Shown: positions 1-7,708 of the stretch, piece after piece | Layout: each line of letters starts with the position of its first letter | Position numbering within the stretch: position 1 is the first letter of the stretch | Source of the DNA: Gammaproteobacteria bacterium | GTDB taxonomy: Bacteria; Pseudomonadota; Gammaproteobacteria; GRL18 | Assembly: GCA_028571885.1 (NCBI GenBank) | Contig: JAPVVU010000018.1 | Location: forward strand, 1-17,052 | Direction of reading: 5' to 3' | Length of the DNA stretch: 17,052 bases | Program-made: the position numbers and the translations under genes | Notes under the pieces: model-generated | Seen by the model: the letters and a program-made list of their open reading frames with translations, nothing else | Told to the model about the DNA's origin: nothing | The model's database searches: none

Positions 1-153
1 AGAGCTTTATGTTGGGGCATTTATGTCTTCAATTTATGTTATACATAGAATGGATACTACTAACTTCCAATTTTTCCATGTAGATGAACAAGCTTATTAG
101 AGGTCTAAAACAGGCACATAAACTCTAGTTTAGGTGACTTAAGCTGGTTATCC

Positions 154-189
154 ATGACATTTTGTGCAAATTTATGACATTTTGTGCAA
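154..189. repeat. Two-copy direct repeat, 16 bp, possible IS-end-like remnant
   Basis: ATGACATTTTGTGCAA occurs at 154-169 and again at 174-189, a 20-bp period, just downstream of the ABC permease stop. Closely spaced internal repeats with a TGTCAT or TTGCACAAA-like core resemble the multiple transposase-binding repeats at the ends of some insertion sequences. No transposase is visible in the window, so an IS relationship is inference only. The rest of 1-219 holds no gene that I can support. Confidence 0.5.
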
Positions 190-219
190 TTCTCATCGTT
201 TATTGATGTGTTTGCTTGA

Positions 220-1206
220 CTATTCCCAACGGAACATTTTTACCCCGAGGAATAAAAAAATCAGCATCATAATCAGCATTGTGAATAAATGGTGGCTGAC
301 ATCAACTATTCCTGCACCATCGAGCATAATTGCTCGAGAGGCATCAACAACATGAGTTAATGGTAATAAATTTGATATAAATGTTATCCATTGCGGAGAG
401 CCTTCTAAAGAAAACCAGACACCTGATAACAGCATCATCGGAAGAGAGATTGCGTTAGTCAGTCCAGCAGCGAGTTCATCACTTTTAAGACGGGATGCAA
501 TTAATAGCCCTAGTGCAATCATTGCTAATGAGCCGATGCTAAACACGAGAAATAAAGTGATATAGGAGCCGTACATACTAAAATCCAGAATGAGATCACA
601 GCCTATATATACAATGACTGAAACAAAAATGATCAAAATCAGACGGGAAACTATCTGCGCCATAAGAAATTCGGTTGCCGTAAGCGGCGTACCCCGCAAA
701 CGTTTTAATACGCCATTTTTTCGATAACGGACAATGACAAATCCAATTCCAAAGAGGGCACTGAACATCATGTTCATCCCCAGTACACCTGGAATAAGCC
801 AGTCAATATAGCGAATTTCTTTTCCAGAAACCTTATGGGCTTTTAATGTTTTACCACCACTGGCTTTGAGCAATTGCTCAGTGATATAACCCGCAGGCGA
901 ACTGGAATTTACCCAGTAGTATGATTTATCAGGTGCGATTAATAGATCTAACTGGTGGCGTTCAACTTTGGTAATGGCCTGTTCAATATCATCTACAGGG
1001 ATAAAATTAATATATCGGCTCTGCAGGAACGGGTGATCGAGTTCACCGGAAACGCCCACTTTATAGAGATCTTGAGCGCCATTTGAAAATAATAGTGCAA
1101 AGCCCATCATTAAAGCCGTTGGAAAAAGAAATCCCCATGAAAGTGCCGCCCGGTCGCGGATAAATTCAAGATTACGAGCATGTAATATTGCCAGAAAACG
1201 TTTCAT
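220..1206 (-). CDS. ABC-2 type transporter permease
   Basis: Membrane subunit of an ABC exporter of the ABC-2 (drug, polysaccharide or NodJ-like) class, 328 residues. One membrane segment lies at about residues 22-42, followed by an extracytoplasmic stretch to about residue 130. Five more hydrophobic segments occupy the C-terminal half (about 136-160, 184-207, 216-240, 250-272, 305-325). The KRLRGTPLTATEFLMAQ stretch after the second segment is typical of ABC-2 permeases and marks the cytoplasmic coupling region. It is translationally coupled to the ATPase gene, whose stop overlaps this start as ATGA. Topology matches permeases with a single-domain ATPase partner. The substrate cannot be told from the sequence. 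The pair is on its own; no outer-membrane factor or membrane-fusion protein lies beside it. Confidence 0.9.
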   Translation of the reverse strand: MKRFLAILHARNLEFIRDRAALSWGFLFPTALMMGFALLFSNGAQDLYKVGVSGELDHPFLQSRYINFIPVDDIEQAITKVERHQLDLLIAPDKSYYWVNSSSPAGYITEQLLKASGGKTLKAHKVSGKEIRYIDWLIPGVLGMNMMFSALFGIGFVIVRYRKNGVLKRLRGTPLTATEFLMAQIVSRLILIIFVSVIVYIGCDLILDFSMYGSYITLFLVFSIGSLAMIALGLLIASRLKSDELAAGLTNAISLPMMLLSGVWFSLEGSPQWITFISNLLPLTHVVDASRAIMLDGAGIVDVSHHLFTMLIMMLIFLFLGVKMFRWE

Positions 1207-2096
1207 AGCCGCAAATCTCTCCCTGTCAGCTCTAAAAAGAGATCTTCCAGATTACGCTGACGGATTTGCAGAAAACTCAGGTCAACACCTTCATTTAATA
1301 AACTTTCCATGGTTTCATTGACATCAATAGTAGATATTTCAATCCAGCCATTTTGCTGGAATAGGGAATATTGCTGTTGCAACTCATGAATATGCGCTGC
1401 AGAAAGTTCTTTTTCAGGGATGCGCACCAGACGTTCAGTAAAATGTTGTTGTAATAACTCATTGGGGGCTCCCTGAGCAATAATACGACCATGATCCATA
1501 ATAATAATCTCATCACATAATTCTGCAGCTTCTTCCATGTAGTGAGTGGAGAGGATAATCGTTGTACCACGGCTGAGTACATCTTTAATCAGATCCCAAA
1601 AATTGTGTCTGGCCTGTGGATCTAAACCTGTTGTGGGTTCATCCAGGAAGACAATTTCAGGATTATTGATTAAGGCTATTGCCAAAAGCATGCGCTGGCG
1701 CTGACCGCCGGACAGCTTGCGGTTGTCACTATCAAGAAAACTTGCCAGGTTACAGCGTTTGATCAGATCACCCAGATCTGAGCTTTCCGGGTAAAGCCCT
1801 GCAAAGAGCTTAAGTGTTTCCCTTACGGTCAAAAAGTCCTGCAGTGCCGTATGCTGAAACTGGATGCCGCATTGTTCACGAAACCGTTGTCCCAGACGCT
1901 CTCCCTTGTAAAGGACATTCCCTGATGTGGCTTGAGTGATGCCTTCCATTATCTCAATGATGGTGGTTTTGCCTGCACCATTAGGCCCCAGCATGCCGAA
2001 ACACTGACCTTTTTTTATTAAAAAAGAGACATTATCAACTGCAATAGTGGTGTGATAATTTTTGCAAAGAGAGTTTACTTCGAGTATTGCTGTCAT
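1203..2096 (-). CDS. ABC transporter ATP-binding protein (partner of ABC-2 permease)
   Basis: Cytoplasmic ATPase that powers the adjacent ABC-2 permease, 297 residues. All nucleotide-binding motifs are intact: Walker A GPNGAGKTT at 37-45, Q-loop Gln about 81, signature LSGGQ at 128-132, Walker B ending in LDE with the catalytic Glu at about 153, and switch His in STHYMEE at about 185. The sequence after about residue 215 is an accessory C-terminal domain ending in a DLFLELTGRDLR-type tail, usual in the CcmA/DrrA/NodI-like group. It is first in a two-gene operon and divergent from acnB across 128 bp. The family exports drugs, lipids or glycans. Nothing here identifies the substrate. Confidence 0.93.
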   Translation of the reverse strand: MTAILEVNSLCKNYHTTIAVDNVSFLIKKGQCFGMLGPNGAGKTTIIEIMEGITQATSGNVLYKGERLGQRFREQCGIQFQHTALQDFLTVRETLKLFAGLYPESSDLGDLIKRCNLASFLDSDNRKLSGGQRQRMLLAIALINNPEIVFLDEPTTGLDPQARHNFWDLIKDVLSRGTTIILSTHYMEEAAELCDEIIIMDHGRIIAQGAPNELLQQHFTERLVRIPEKELSAAHIHELQQQYSLFQQNGWIEISTIDVNETMESLLNEGVDLSFLQIRQRNLEDLFLELTGRDLRL

Positions 2097-2151
2097 CTGT
2101 ACAGGGTAACAGATGAAACTAAAAAAGAAAGAATTGAAAAAGGACGATTGA

Positions 2152-2187
2152 AAATATTCGGCTGATCACCAATATTTAGTTTATAAT
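2152..2187 (+). promoter_or_regulatory. Candidate acnB promoter with inverted repeat upstream of -10
   Basis: A perfect TATAAT lies at 2182-2187, 37 bp before the acnB ATG. There is no good -35 hexamer at 16-18 bp spacing. Instead, a 7-bp inverted repeat (AAATATT at 2152-2158, AATATTT at 2171-2177, 12-bp spacer) covers the -35 region. A strong -10 with a weak -35 under an inverted repeat is typical of a regulated promoter. The regulator is unknown, and AT-rich inverted repeats also arise by chance. Confidence 0.35.
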
Positions 2188-2224
2188 AAACCTTAAATAA
2201 AAAATCACCAGTTAGAGAAATTTT

Positions 2225-4762
2225 ATGTTAACAGAATACAGACAACATGTGACTCAGCGTGCTGAGCAGGAATTGCCGCCTTTGCCGCTGGATGTACAAC
2301 AGACAGCACAATTAGTGGAATTAATTATTCAGCCTCCAGCGGGAGAAGAAGATTTCTTAATGGATCTGCTTATTAATCGTATTCCCCCCGGCGTTGATGA
2401 TGCGGCGAAAGTTAAGGCTGAATTCCTTAGTGCCATTGCCATAGGGACTCAAACTTCTGCCATTGTGAACCCGGAAAAGGCGGCAGAGATTTTAGGCACT
2501 ATGGGCGGCGGATATAATATTCAACCGCAGGTTGATTTGCTTGATAATGAACAGCTGGCGCCAATTGCAGTAAAATCACTGTCCAGTGCTCTGTTGATTG
2601 CTGATGCCTGGCACAGCATTATGGAAAAAGCAAAAACAAATGCGTTTGCTAAACAGATTGTTGATGCCTGGGCAGCAGGAGACTGGTTTACAAAAAGAGC
2701 TAAATTATCAGACAGTATTACCGTCACTGTATTAAAAGTGTCAGGTGAAACCAATACTGATGATTTATCACCAGCAACGGAGGCCTGGTCACGACCTGAT
2801 ATACCACTGCACGCAAAATCCATGCTGGTGACAAAAATGTCTGATGCTCTGGCAACTATTGATGAACTGAAGAAAAAAGGTCATCCCATTGCTTATGTCG
2901 GTGATGTCGTGGGCACGGGGTCGTCTCGAAAATCAGCCATTAATTCAGTGTTATGGCACATGGGCGATGACATTCAATACGTGCCGAATAAACGTCAGGG
3001 TGGTGTGGTCCTGGGTGGTAAAATTGCCCCGATTTTCTTTAATACCGCAGAAGACTCAGGCGCATTGCCTATCGAATGCGATGTGTCAAAAATGCAGACA
3101 GGTGATGTGATCACTATTAAACCGTATCGTGGTGAAGTTTGTGATGAACAGGGTAATGTAATAAGTACTTTTGATATTAGGCCTAATACCCTGGCAGATG
3201 AGGTTCAGGCGGGCGGGCGAATCCCACTGATTATTGGTCGAGGACTGACGGATAAGACCCGTGAAGCTCTGGGACTGGAGCCTGCCGATATTTTTACCCG
3301 CCCGGAAACAGCTGAAGATACGGGAAAGGGCTTTACTCTGGCACAGAAGATTGTTGGTAAGGCCTGTGGGGTAGAAGGTGTTCGTCCTGGTACTTATTGT
3401 GAACCGAGAATTTCCACTGTAGGCTCTCAGGATACCACCGGGGCCATGACCCGGGATGAACTTAAAGAGCTGGCCTGTATGGGCTTTGCCTCTGATTTAG
3501 TGATGCAGAGTTTTTGTCATACAGCAGCCTATCCAAAACCGGTTGATATCAAACTGCAGGGTAGTTTACCGGATTTTATAACTCAACGCGGCGGCGTATC
3601 GCTGCGTCCGGGTGACGGCATTATTCATTCCTGGCTTAACCGTATGCTATTGCCTGATCAGGTGGGTACGGGAGGGGATTCTCATACGCGTTTTCCATTA
3701 GGCATTTCATTTCCGGCAGGTTCGGGATTGGTGGCTTTTGCCTCAGCAATGGGTGTGATGCCGCTGGACATGTCTGAATCAGTTCTGGTTCGTTTTAAAG
3801 GCACGATGCAGCCTGGCATTACCCTGCGTGATTTGGTTAATGCCATTCCCTGGCAGGCTATTCAGGATGGCAAATTAACCGTGGATAAAGCCGGTAAAAT
3901 TAACGTGTTTAACGGACGTATTCTGGAAATTGAAGGTCTGCCTGACTTGAAAGTTGAGCAGGCATTTGAACTTGCAGATTCTTCGGCAGAACGTTCTGCT
4001 AATGGCTGTACCGTTCGCTTGAATAAAGAACCGGTTATTGAATATCTTAAATCTAATGTGAGCCTGTTAAGCTGGATGATTGCTGAAGGTTATCAGGATG
4101 CCAAAACCCTGCAGCGTCGTATCGATGCTATGCAGGCCTGGCTGGATAATCCGCAATTATTAGAACCTGATGCCGATGCGGACTATGCTGATATTATTGA
4201 AATTGATCTGGATACCATTAAAGAACCTATTCTTGCCTGTCCAAATGATCCCGATGACGTCAGACTCTTATCCGAACTGGCTGGACAAAAGATTGAAGAA
4301 GTCTTTATTGGTTCCTGTATGACCAATATCGGGCATTATCGTGCCACGTCAAAAGTGCTTGAGACTTATCTTGATAATGGCGGAGGTGCTGTTCCCACTC
4401 GTTTATGGATTGCACCACCCACGAAGATGGATGAAAAAGAGCTGATTAAAGAAGGTATTTACAGTATCTTTGGACGCGCAGGGGCGAGAACCGAATTACC
4501 CGGCTGTTCACTCTGTATGGGTAATCAGGCCAGAGTGGCGGATGAATCCAATGTGGTTTCGACTTCAACTCGTAATTTCCCCAATCGTCTGGGTAAAGAT
4601 GCCAAAGTCTTTTTAGCATCAGCAGAGTTATCAGCCGTTGTTGCCACTATGGGAAAACTGCCGACATCTGAAGAATATCAACAGGCTGTTCAGGTACTTG
4701 ATGAAGACAAGGCTAATGTATATCAGTATTTAAATTTTAATGAAATGTCTGAATACAAATAA
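2225..4762 (+). CDS. acnB: Aconitate hydratase B (bifunctional aconitase / 2-methylisocitrate dehydratase)
   Basis: TCA-cycle enzyme that isomerises citrate to isocitrate through cis-aconitate with a [4Fe-4S] cluster; cytosolic. It has 845 residues, against about 865 in E. coli. The AcnB domain order is recognisable: an N-terminal HEAT-like helical region (from about residue 1), then the swivelling domain (VGTGSSRKSAIN, about 235-247), then the three cluster-bearing domains. Cluster ligands are visible as Cys698 in IGSCMTN and Cys761 and Cys764 in GCSLCMGN, with the family's spacing. It also has the GGDSHTRFP substrate motif around residue 486. The ATG at 2225 follows a weak GAGA-type ribosome binding site. 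It is monocistronic and divergent from the ABC genes. In other bacteria apo-AcnB also binds mRNA after cluster loss; nothing here tests that. Confidence 0.98.
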   Translation: MLTEYRQHVTQRAEQELPPLPLDVQQTAQLVELIIQPPAGEEDFLMDLLINRIPPGVDDAAKVKAEFLSAIAIGTQTSAIVNPEKAAEILGTMGGGYNIQPQVDLLDNEQLAPIAVKSLSSALLIADAWHSIMEKAKTNAFAKQIVDAWAAGDWFTKRAKLSDSITVTVLKVSGETNTDDLSPATEAWSRPDIPLHAKSMLVTKMSDALATIDELKKKGHPIAYVGDVVGTGSSRKSAINSVLWHMGDDIQYVPNKRQGGVVLGGKIAPIFFNTAEDSGALPIECDVSKMQTGDVITIKPYRGEVCDEQGNVISTFDIRPNTLADEVQAGGRIPLIIGRGLTDKTREALGLEPADIFTRPETAEDTGKGFTLAQKIVGKACGVEGVRPGTYCEPRISTVGSQDTTGAMTRDELKELACMGFASDLVMQSFCHTAAYPKPVDIKLQGSLPDFITQRGGVSLRPGDGIIHSWLNRMLLPDQVGTGGDSHTRFPLGISFPAGSGLVAFASAMGVMPLDMSESVLVRFKGTMQPGITLRDLVNAIPWQAIQDGKLTVDKAGKINVFNGRILEIEGLPDLKVEQAFELADSSAERSANGCTVRLNKEPVIEYLKSNVSLLSWMIAEGYQDAKTLQRRIDAMQAWLDNPQLLEPDADADYADIIEIDLDTIKEPILACPNDPDDVRLLSELAGQKIEEVFIGSCMTNIGHYRATSKVLETYLDNGGGAVPTRLWIAPPTKMDEKELIKEGIYSIFGRAGARTELPGCSLCMGNQARVADESNVVSTSTRNFPNRLGKDAKVFLASAELSAVVATMGKLPTSEEYQQAVQVLDEDKANVYQYLNFNEMSEYK

Positions 4763-4781
4763 CCGAGTTGTGCAGTGTTCG

Positions 4782-4809
4782 GGGGTGCGCTTCGCCTAAA
4801 GCGCATCCC
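4782..4809. terminator. Strong 11-bp hairpin between convergent acnB and mnmD
   Basis: GGGGTGCGCTT (4782-4792) pairs with AAGCGCATCCC (4799-4809) around a 6-nt loop, with one G-T wobble. It lies 20 bp after the acnB stop and between two converging genes, where a bidirectional terminator is expected. No T-tract follows on either strand, so it is not a canonical intrinsic terminator. The flank 4810-4830, read on the minus strand, contains CATGGATGAGCGC followed by CAGGGATGCGC. That pattern of short repeated GGATG-plus-GC-rich palindromes suggests a dispersed intergenic repeat rather than a dedicated terminator. Confidence 0.45.
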
Positions 4810-4899
4810 TGTGGCGCTCATCCATGGCCCAGCCTTCTGAAAAGGTAGTGATACTAACACCACCAGCACGGGTTTAAAGCACTATTTCCTAATGCTATC

Positions 4900-5688
4900 C
4901 TATTCTTTAACACCCAATAAAATCTCTCTTTTTTTCCCAGGCCCAGAAATTTTAGACATTGTAAATCCTGCTTCAATCAAACCTCGTCGTACAACCCCAG
5001 CTGATGTAAAGGTACTTATTGTCGTTCCGGGTTTACTTAATTTTGCCAGAGTTTTAAATAATTCGATTTGCCACATATCCGGATTTTTTGCTGGTGCAAA
5101 ACCATCCAGATACCAGGCATCCATTTTTTGTAGAGAGTTGTGTTGAGAGTGATTCAGAGATAATTCTTGAGTGGACAGTAAGTGTTTTAATCCTTTTGTG
5201 GCATCATCTATTATAAGATTTAAGCGAATTTTACCATTAAATAATTCAAACTGATTTATAGATGCACTGTTATCAGATGGGAAAAAATTTAGTGGATATT
5301 GGTTTAATAACTCGCTACAGCATGCTGACAATTGCGGCCATGTTTTTTTAAACGTGGTGTACACCTGTTCCATTTGTAATTTTGTTAGTGGGTATTTTTC
5401 TACAGCAGTATATTCAAGTATGCAGTTTAAGTTGTTTATCTGTAACCAGTGATAAGCAGTGACCAGAAAATTCAAACCTGTGCCAAAACCTGTTTCGCCA
5501 ATTCTTAGCACATAATCTTTGGGTTCTTCTTTGAGTGCATCAAAGCGCTGAGGAAAACCATTTTGTTTTAAAAAAACATATTCTGTTTCCTGTAAACCAC
5601 CATCGGTGGAAAAATAAAAATCCTGAAACTGCTCAGAAAAAGGCTCGCCACTTTCCATCCAGCGTATTTTTGCTGTTTTATTAATAAT
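4900..5688 (-). CDS. mnmD: MnmD-type tRNA 5-methylaminomethyl-2-thiouridine methyltransferase, stand-alone, probable ATT start
   Basis: SAM-dependent methyltransferase that makes the last step of mnm5(s2)U34 in tRNA; corresponds to the N-terminal domain of E. coli MnmC. Visible motifs, numbered from the internal Met at 5658: PFSEQFQDFYFS (6-17), GLQETEYVFL (21-30), the SAM loop GETGFGTGLNF (54-64), and WYLDGFAPAKNPDMW (182-196). The FAD-dependent MnmC2 domain of the fused enzyme is absent. The first ATG (5658) has no ribosome binding site, while in-frame codons before it encode AKIRW, matching the conserved family N-terminus. Upstream lie only ATT, ATC and ATA codons before an in-frame stop at 5704. 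AAGAGG (5696-5701) is well placed for ATT at 5686-5688, giving 262 residues. Function is confident; the exact ATT is inference. It is the last gene after batD. Confidence 0.88.
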   Translation of the reverse strand: MINKTAKIRWMESGEPFSEQFQDFYFSTDGGLQETEYVFLKQNGFPQRFDALKEEPKDYVLRIGETGFGTGLNFLVTAYHWLQINNLNCILEYTAVEKYPLTKLQMEQVYTTFKKTWPQLSACCSELLNQYPLNFFPSDNSASINQFELFNGKIRLNLIIDDATKGLKHLLSTQELSLNHSQHNSLQKMDAWYLDGFAPAKNPDMWQIELFKTLAKLSKPGTTISTFTSAGVVRRGLIEAGFTMSKISGPGKKREILLGVKE

Positions 5689-5695
5689 AATGATA

Positions 5696-5701
5696 CCTCT
5701 T
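5696..5701 (-). promoter_or_regulatory. Ribosome binding site for mnmD pointing to a non-AUG start
   Basis: AAGAGG on the minus strand, followed by TATC and then three consecutive ATT codons (5689-5691, 5686-5688, 5683-5685), at 4, 7 and 10 nt. The middle one has the best spacing. No AGG-like sequence precedes the first ATG at 5658, which is 37 nt further on. This decides the start choice for mnmD. Confidence 0.55.
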
Positions 5702-5739
5702 AGTTAATGTTAATCTGAATTTTTCAGATATTAACTAAG
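5699..5739 (-). promoter_or_regulatory. Long hairpin spanning the batD stop and touching the mnmD ribosome binding site
   Basis: Arms CTTAGTTAAT (5699-5708) and ATCTGAA (5713-5719) pair with TTCAGAT (5723-5729) and ATTAACTAAG (5730-5739). The result is a 17-bp stem with a 4-nt bulge and a 3-nt loop. In the minus-strand RNA the 5' arm carries the batD stop codon, and the 3' arm ends within the AAGAGG site of mnmD. There is no T-tract after it, so a translational or RNA-stability role is more plausible than termination. The pairing is seen directly; the role is inferred. Confidence 0.5.
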
Positions 5740-7708
5740 GATTGAGAGATGAAAATGCCTGTGGCTTCTTTCTTTTACTTTGTTCGTGTGTTTTATTTTG
5801 TTCAACACAATGTGTAAGTGCACTTATCAGGGCTTTACCGTCCCAGCTTTGTTTGTCCTGTGAATACTGAGAGCTTTCCAGATTATTGATGGCATTACTG
5901 AGCTGCTCATCATTAATGAGCTGAATAATCGCTGATAATCCGGATAAAGTGGGTTGCTTAAAATAATGTTTTGCCCATTGAATTAAAGCCTGGCTTGCTT
6001 TGTGTGCGTTATTATCCAGGCAGGCATCATAAACTGACTGCAGGTAATTATTATGATGTTTGTTGTGAGAGCTGTTTTTATTAGACTTGTTTAGAGAATC
6101 GCTGCTTGTTTTTTTAGCTATTTTCTTGTTGTTTGAATAAGCCACAAAAAATAAAGCCAGGGTAATCATCCAGAGAATAAATAAAACGATACTGATCCAG
6201 AACCAGATGTTTTTGGTGATACTGATTTCTTTATAGACGATTTTTTCATTTGTTTTAGAGACCTGCTGATCTGACTGAGCTGTCTTTTGCTGACTTACAG
6301 CATTTTTTTCCTCAGAAGCTTTAACTTCAGAATCTTTAGCTTCAGAACCTTTAGCTTCAAAAAGAGTACCGGACTGACTATTTTGATCATTTGCTGCGAG
6401 TTCATTATTGGGCAGCGCCAACAATGATTGTGCGGGTAATCGAGTTGTTTCCTGCTGATTAGTTTTAGTATTCCACCAGTCAATTTTAATTTCAGGGAGA
6501 GTAAAGCGTCCCGATTTTAAAGGAATAATTGCCACAGTATCATGTCTTATGCCAACGACTTTACCATCAATAAGCTGATTACTCAGTTTTTCCTTATCAG
6601 GATAAGCTTTTATTGTGTTGGATGATGCAACACTGGTCACAGGTAGTTGTGAACTTAAAAGCCCTTTAGCTCTCACGATAATGCTGCGGGTGATAGCTTC
6701 ACCCGCAGTGATGGAATGAGTATCTTCAATAATTTCAGATTCAATTTCCAGATTTTCTGCGGGTAACCAGTTTTTTCCAGTATAACTCTCAGGTATGGGT
6801 AATATGTTTAAAGTAATGGGTTTGGTACGACTAATAATTTGTCGGCCAGGTCTTGAAAAAAGAGAAAAATTTTGACTGATTTCAGCATTGCCCGAAAATG
6901 TGAGTGCAGGAATGGTTAATTTACCGCTTTGCTGAGGATAAAGTGCATAACGACGCTCAATGATATTATAGCGATGCTTTGAAATAATTTTATTATATTT
7001 GACATCATTACCTAATTTTTCAACCACGGTATTTGTCAGTTCTAAATCAGTTAATGCTGCATTGGAAAAACGGATCCTGTGGAATAATTGGACTGTTACC
7101 ATGATTTGCTGCTGGACATAAAATTGTTTGTGCTGTTGTAAACTTTCGCTTGAAGCAGAACTGGGAGCCGAATTGAGGACAGAACTATCTTCTGGCATTG
7201 CAATACTATTGCCAGTGATAACAATTTTCAAAAATACTTCCTTACCATCAATGGCAGGCGTGTTTGATTGTTTTTTAATAACGAGATGGATTGGACGGGT
7301 TGTTTCACTGCCTATTTTAATGGCAGGAATGGTGATCTCACCCGTTTTTTTCGGTAATAACGTAATATTCCAGCTATGGGTTCGAGATGCATGGCCGTTG
7401 ATCAGGCTGAAGTTCTGACTCTGGCTTCTGCCCATAATTTGAAAGTTATCTTCAAGTTCTGTTAAGTCAGGATCACCTGAATTATTTTCAGATTTAATTT
7501 CCAATACAAGTGTTTCATCAATACTAAGAACTGTTCGGCCGGTTGATGCCGTCACTTCGGCTATAACAGTACCTGTATTAAGCAGTAATAACAGGCATAG
7601 CATAATGTGCCATAGCTTATAAGATGCAGTTTTATTATTGCTTTTAATGAAAGGGGATGCGTTTATATTATTCTGCATTTGTATTCGCCTTGCTCTTAGC
7701 TTTACCAT
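5735..7708 (-). CDS. batD: BatD family protein (aerotolerance-type, periplasmic beta-rich)
   Basis: Large envelope protein of the Bat cluster, 657 residues. Order: an N-terminal stretch of about 33 residues, a hydrophobic signal segment (about 34-50, MLCLLLLLNTGTVIA), then the beta-sandwich-rich region typical of BatD (VTASTGRTVLSIDETLVLEI near the start, LPKKTGEITIPAIKI about 118-132, LYPQQSGKLTIPALTF about 257-272). One transmembrane helix follows at about 500-526, then a Ser/Asn/Lys-rich linker and a cytoplasmic C-terminal helical region. The start at 7708 has a good GAGGG site 6 nt upstream and overlaps the stop of the batB gene, so coupling is likely. A second Met at residue 11 is possible. 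A 15-nt repeat sits just before the membrane helix. BatD is thought to work with BatA and BatB at the inner membrane; its biochemical role is not established. Confidence 0.9.
   Translation of the reverse strand: MVKLRARRIQMQNNINASPFIKSNNKTASYKLWHIMLCLLLLLNTGTVIAEVTASTGRTVLSIDETLVLEIKSENNSGDPDLTELEDNFQIMGRSQSQNFSLINGHASRTHSWNITLLPKKTGEITIPAIKIGSETTRPIHLVIKKQSNTPAIDGKEVFLKIVITGNSIAMPEDSSVLNSAPSSASSESLQQHKQFYVQQQIMVTVQLFHRIRFSNAALTDLELTNTVVEKLGNDVKYNKIISKHRYNIIERRYALYPQQSGKLTIPALTFSGNAEISQNFSLFSRPGRQIISRTKPITLNILPIPESYTGKNWLPAENLEIESEIIEDTHSITAGEAITRSIIVRAKGLLSSQLPVTSVASSNTIKAYPDKEKLSNQLIDGKVVGIRHDTVAIIPLKSGRFTLPEIKIDWWNTKTNQQETTRLPAQSLLALPNNELAANDQNSQSGTLFEAKGSEAKDSEVKASEEKNAVSQQKTAQSDQQVSKTNEKIVYKEISITKNIWFWISIVLFILWMITLALFFVAYSNNKKIAKKTSSDSLNKSNKNSSHNKHHNNYLQSVYDACLDNNAHKASQALIQWAKHYFKQPTLSGLSAIIQLINDEQLSNAINNLESSQYSQDKQSWDGKALISALTHCVEQNKTHEQSKRKKPQAFSSLNP
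6310..6354 (-). repeat. 15-nt in-frame tandem repeat in batD
   Basis: Three units of 15 nt (6310-6324, 6325-6339, 6340-6354) with core CTTCAGAAtCTTTAG, plus a partial fourth. They encode EAKGSEAKDSEVKASEEK, a degenerate five-residue E-(A/V)-K-x-S repeat in the linker before the BatD membrane helix. Confidence 0.75.

Noticed and set aside
164..355. Plus-strand open frame at the left edge
   Set aside because: It overlaps the 3' end of the ABC permease antisense, and its product matches nothing I recognise.
4892..5146. Plus-strand open frame over the mnmD gene
   Set aside because: It is antisense to a well-conserved methyltransferase and has no recognisable domain or ribosome binding site.
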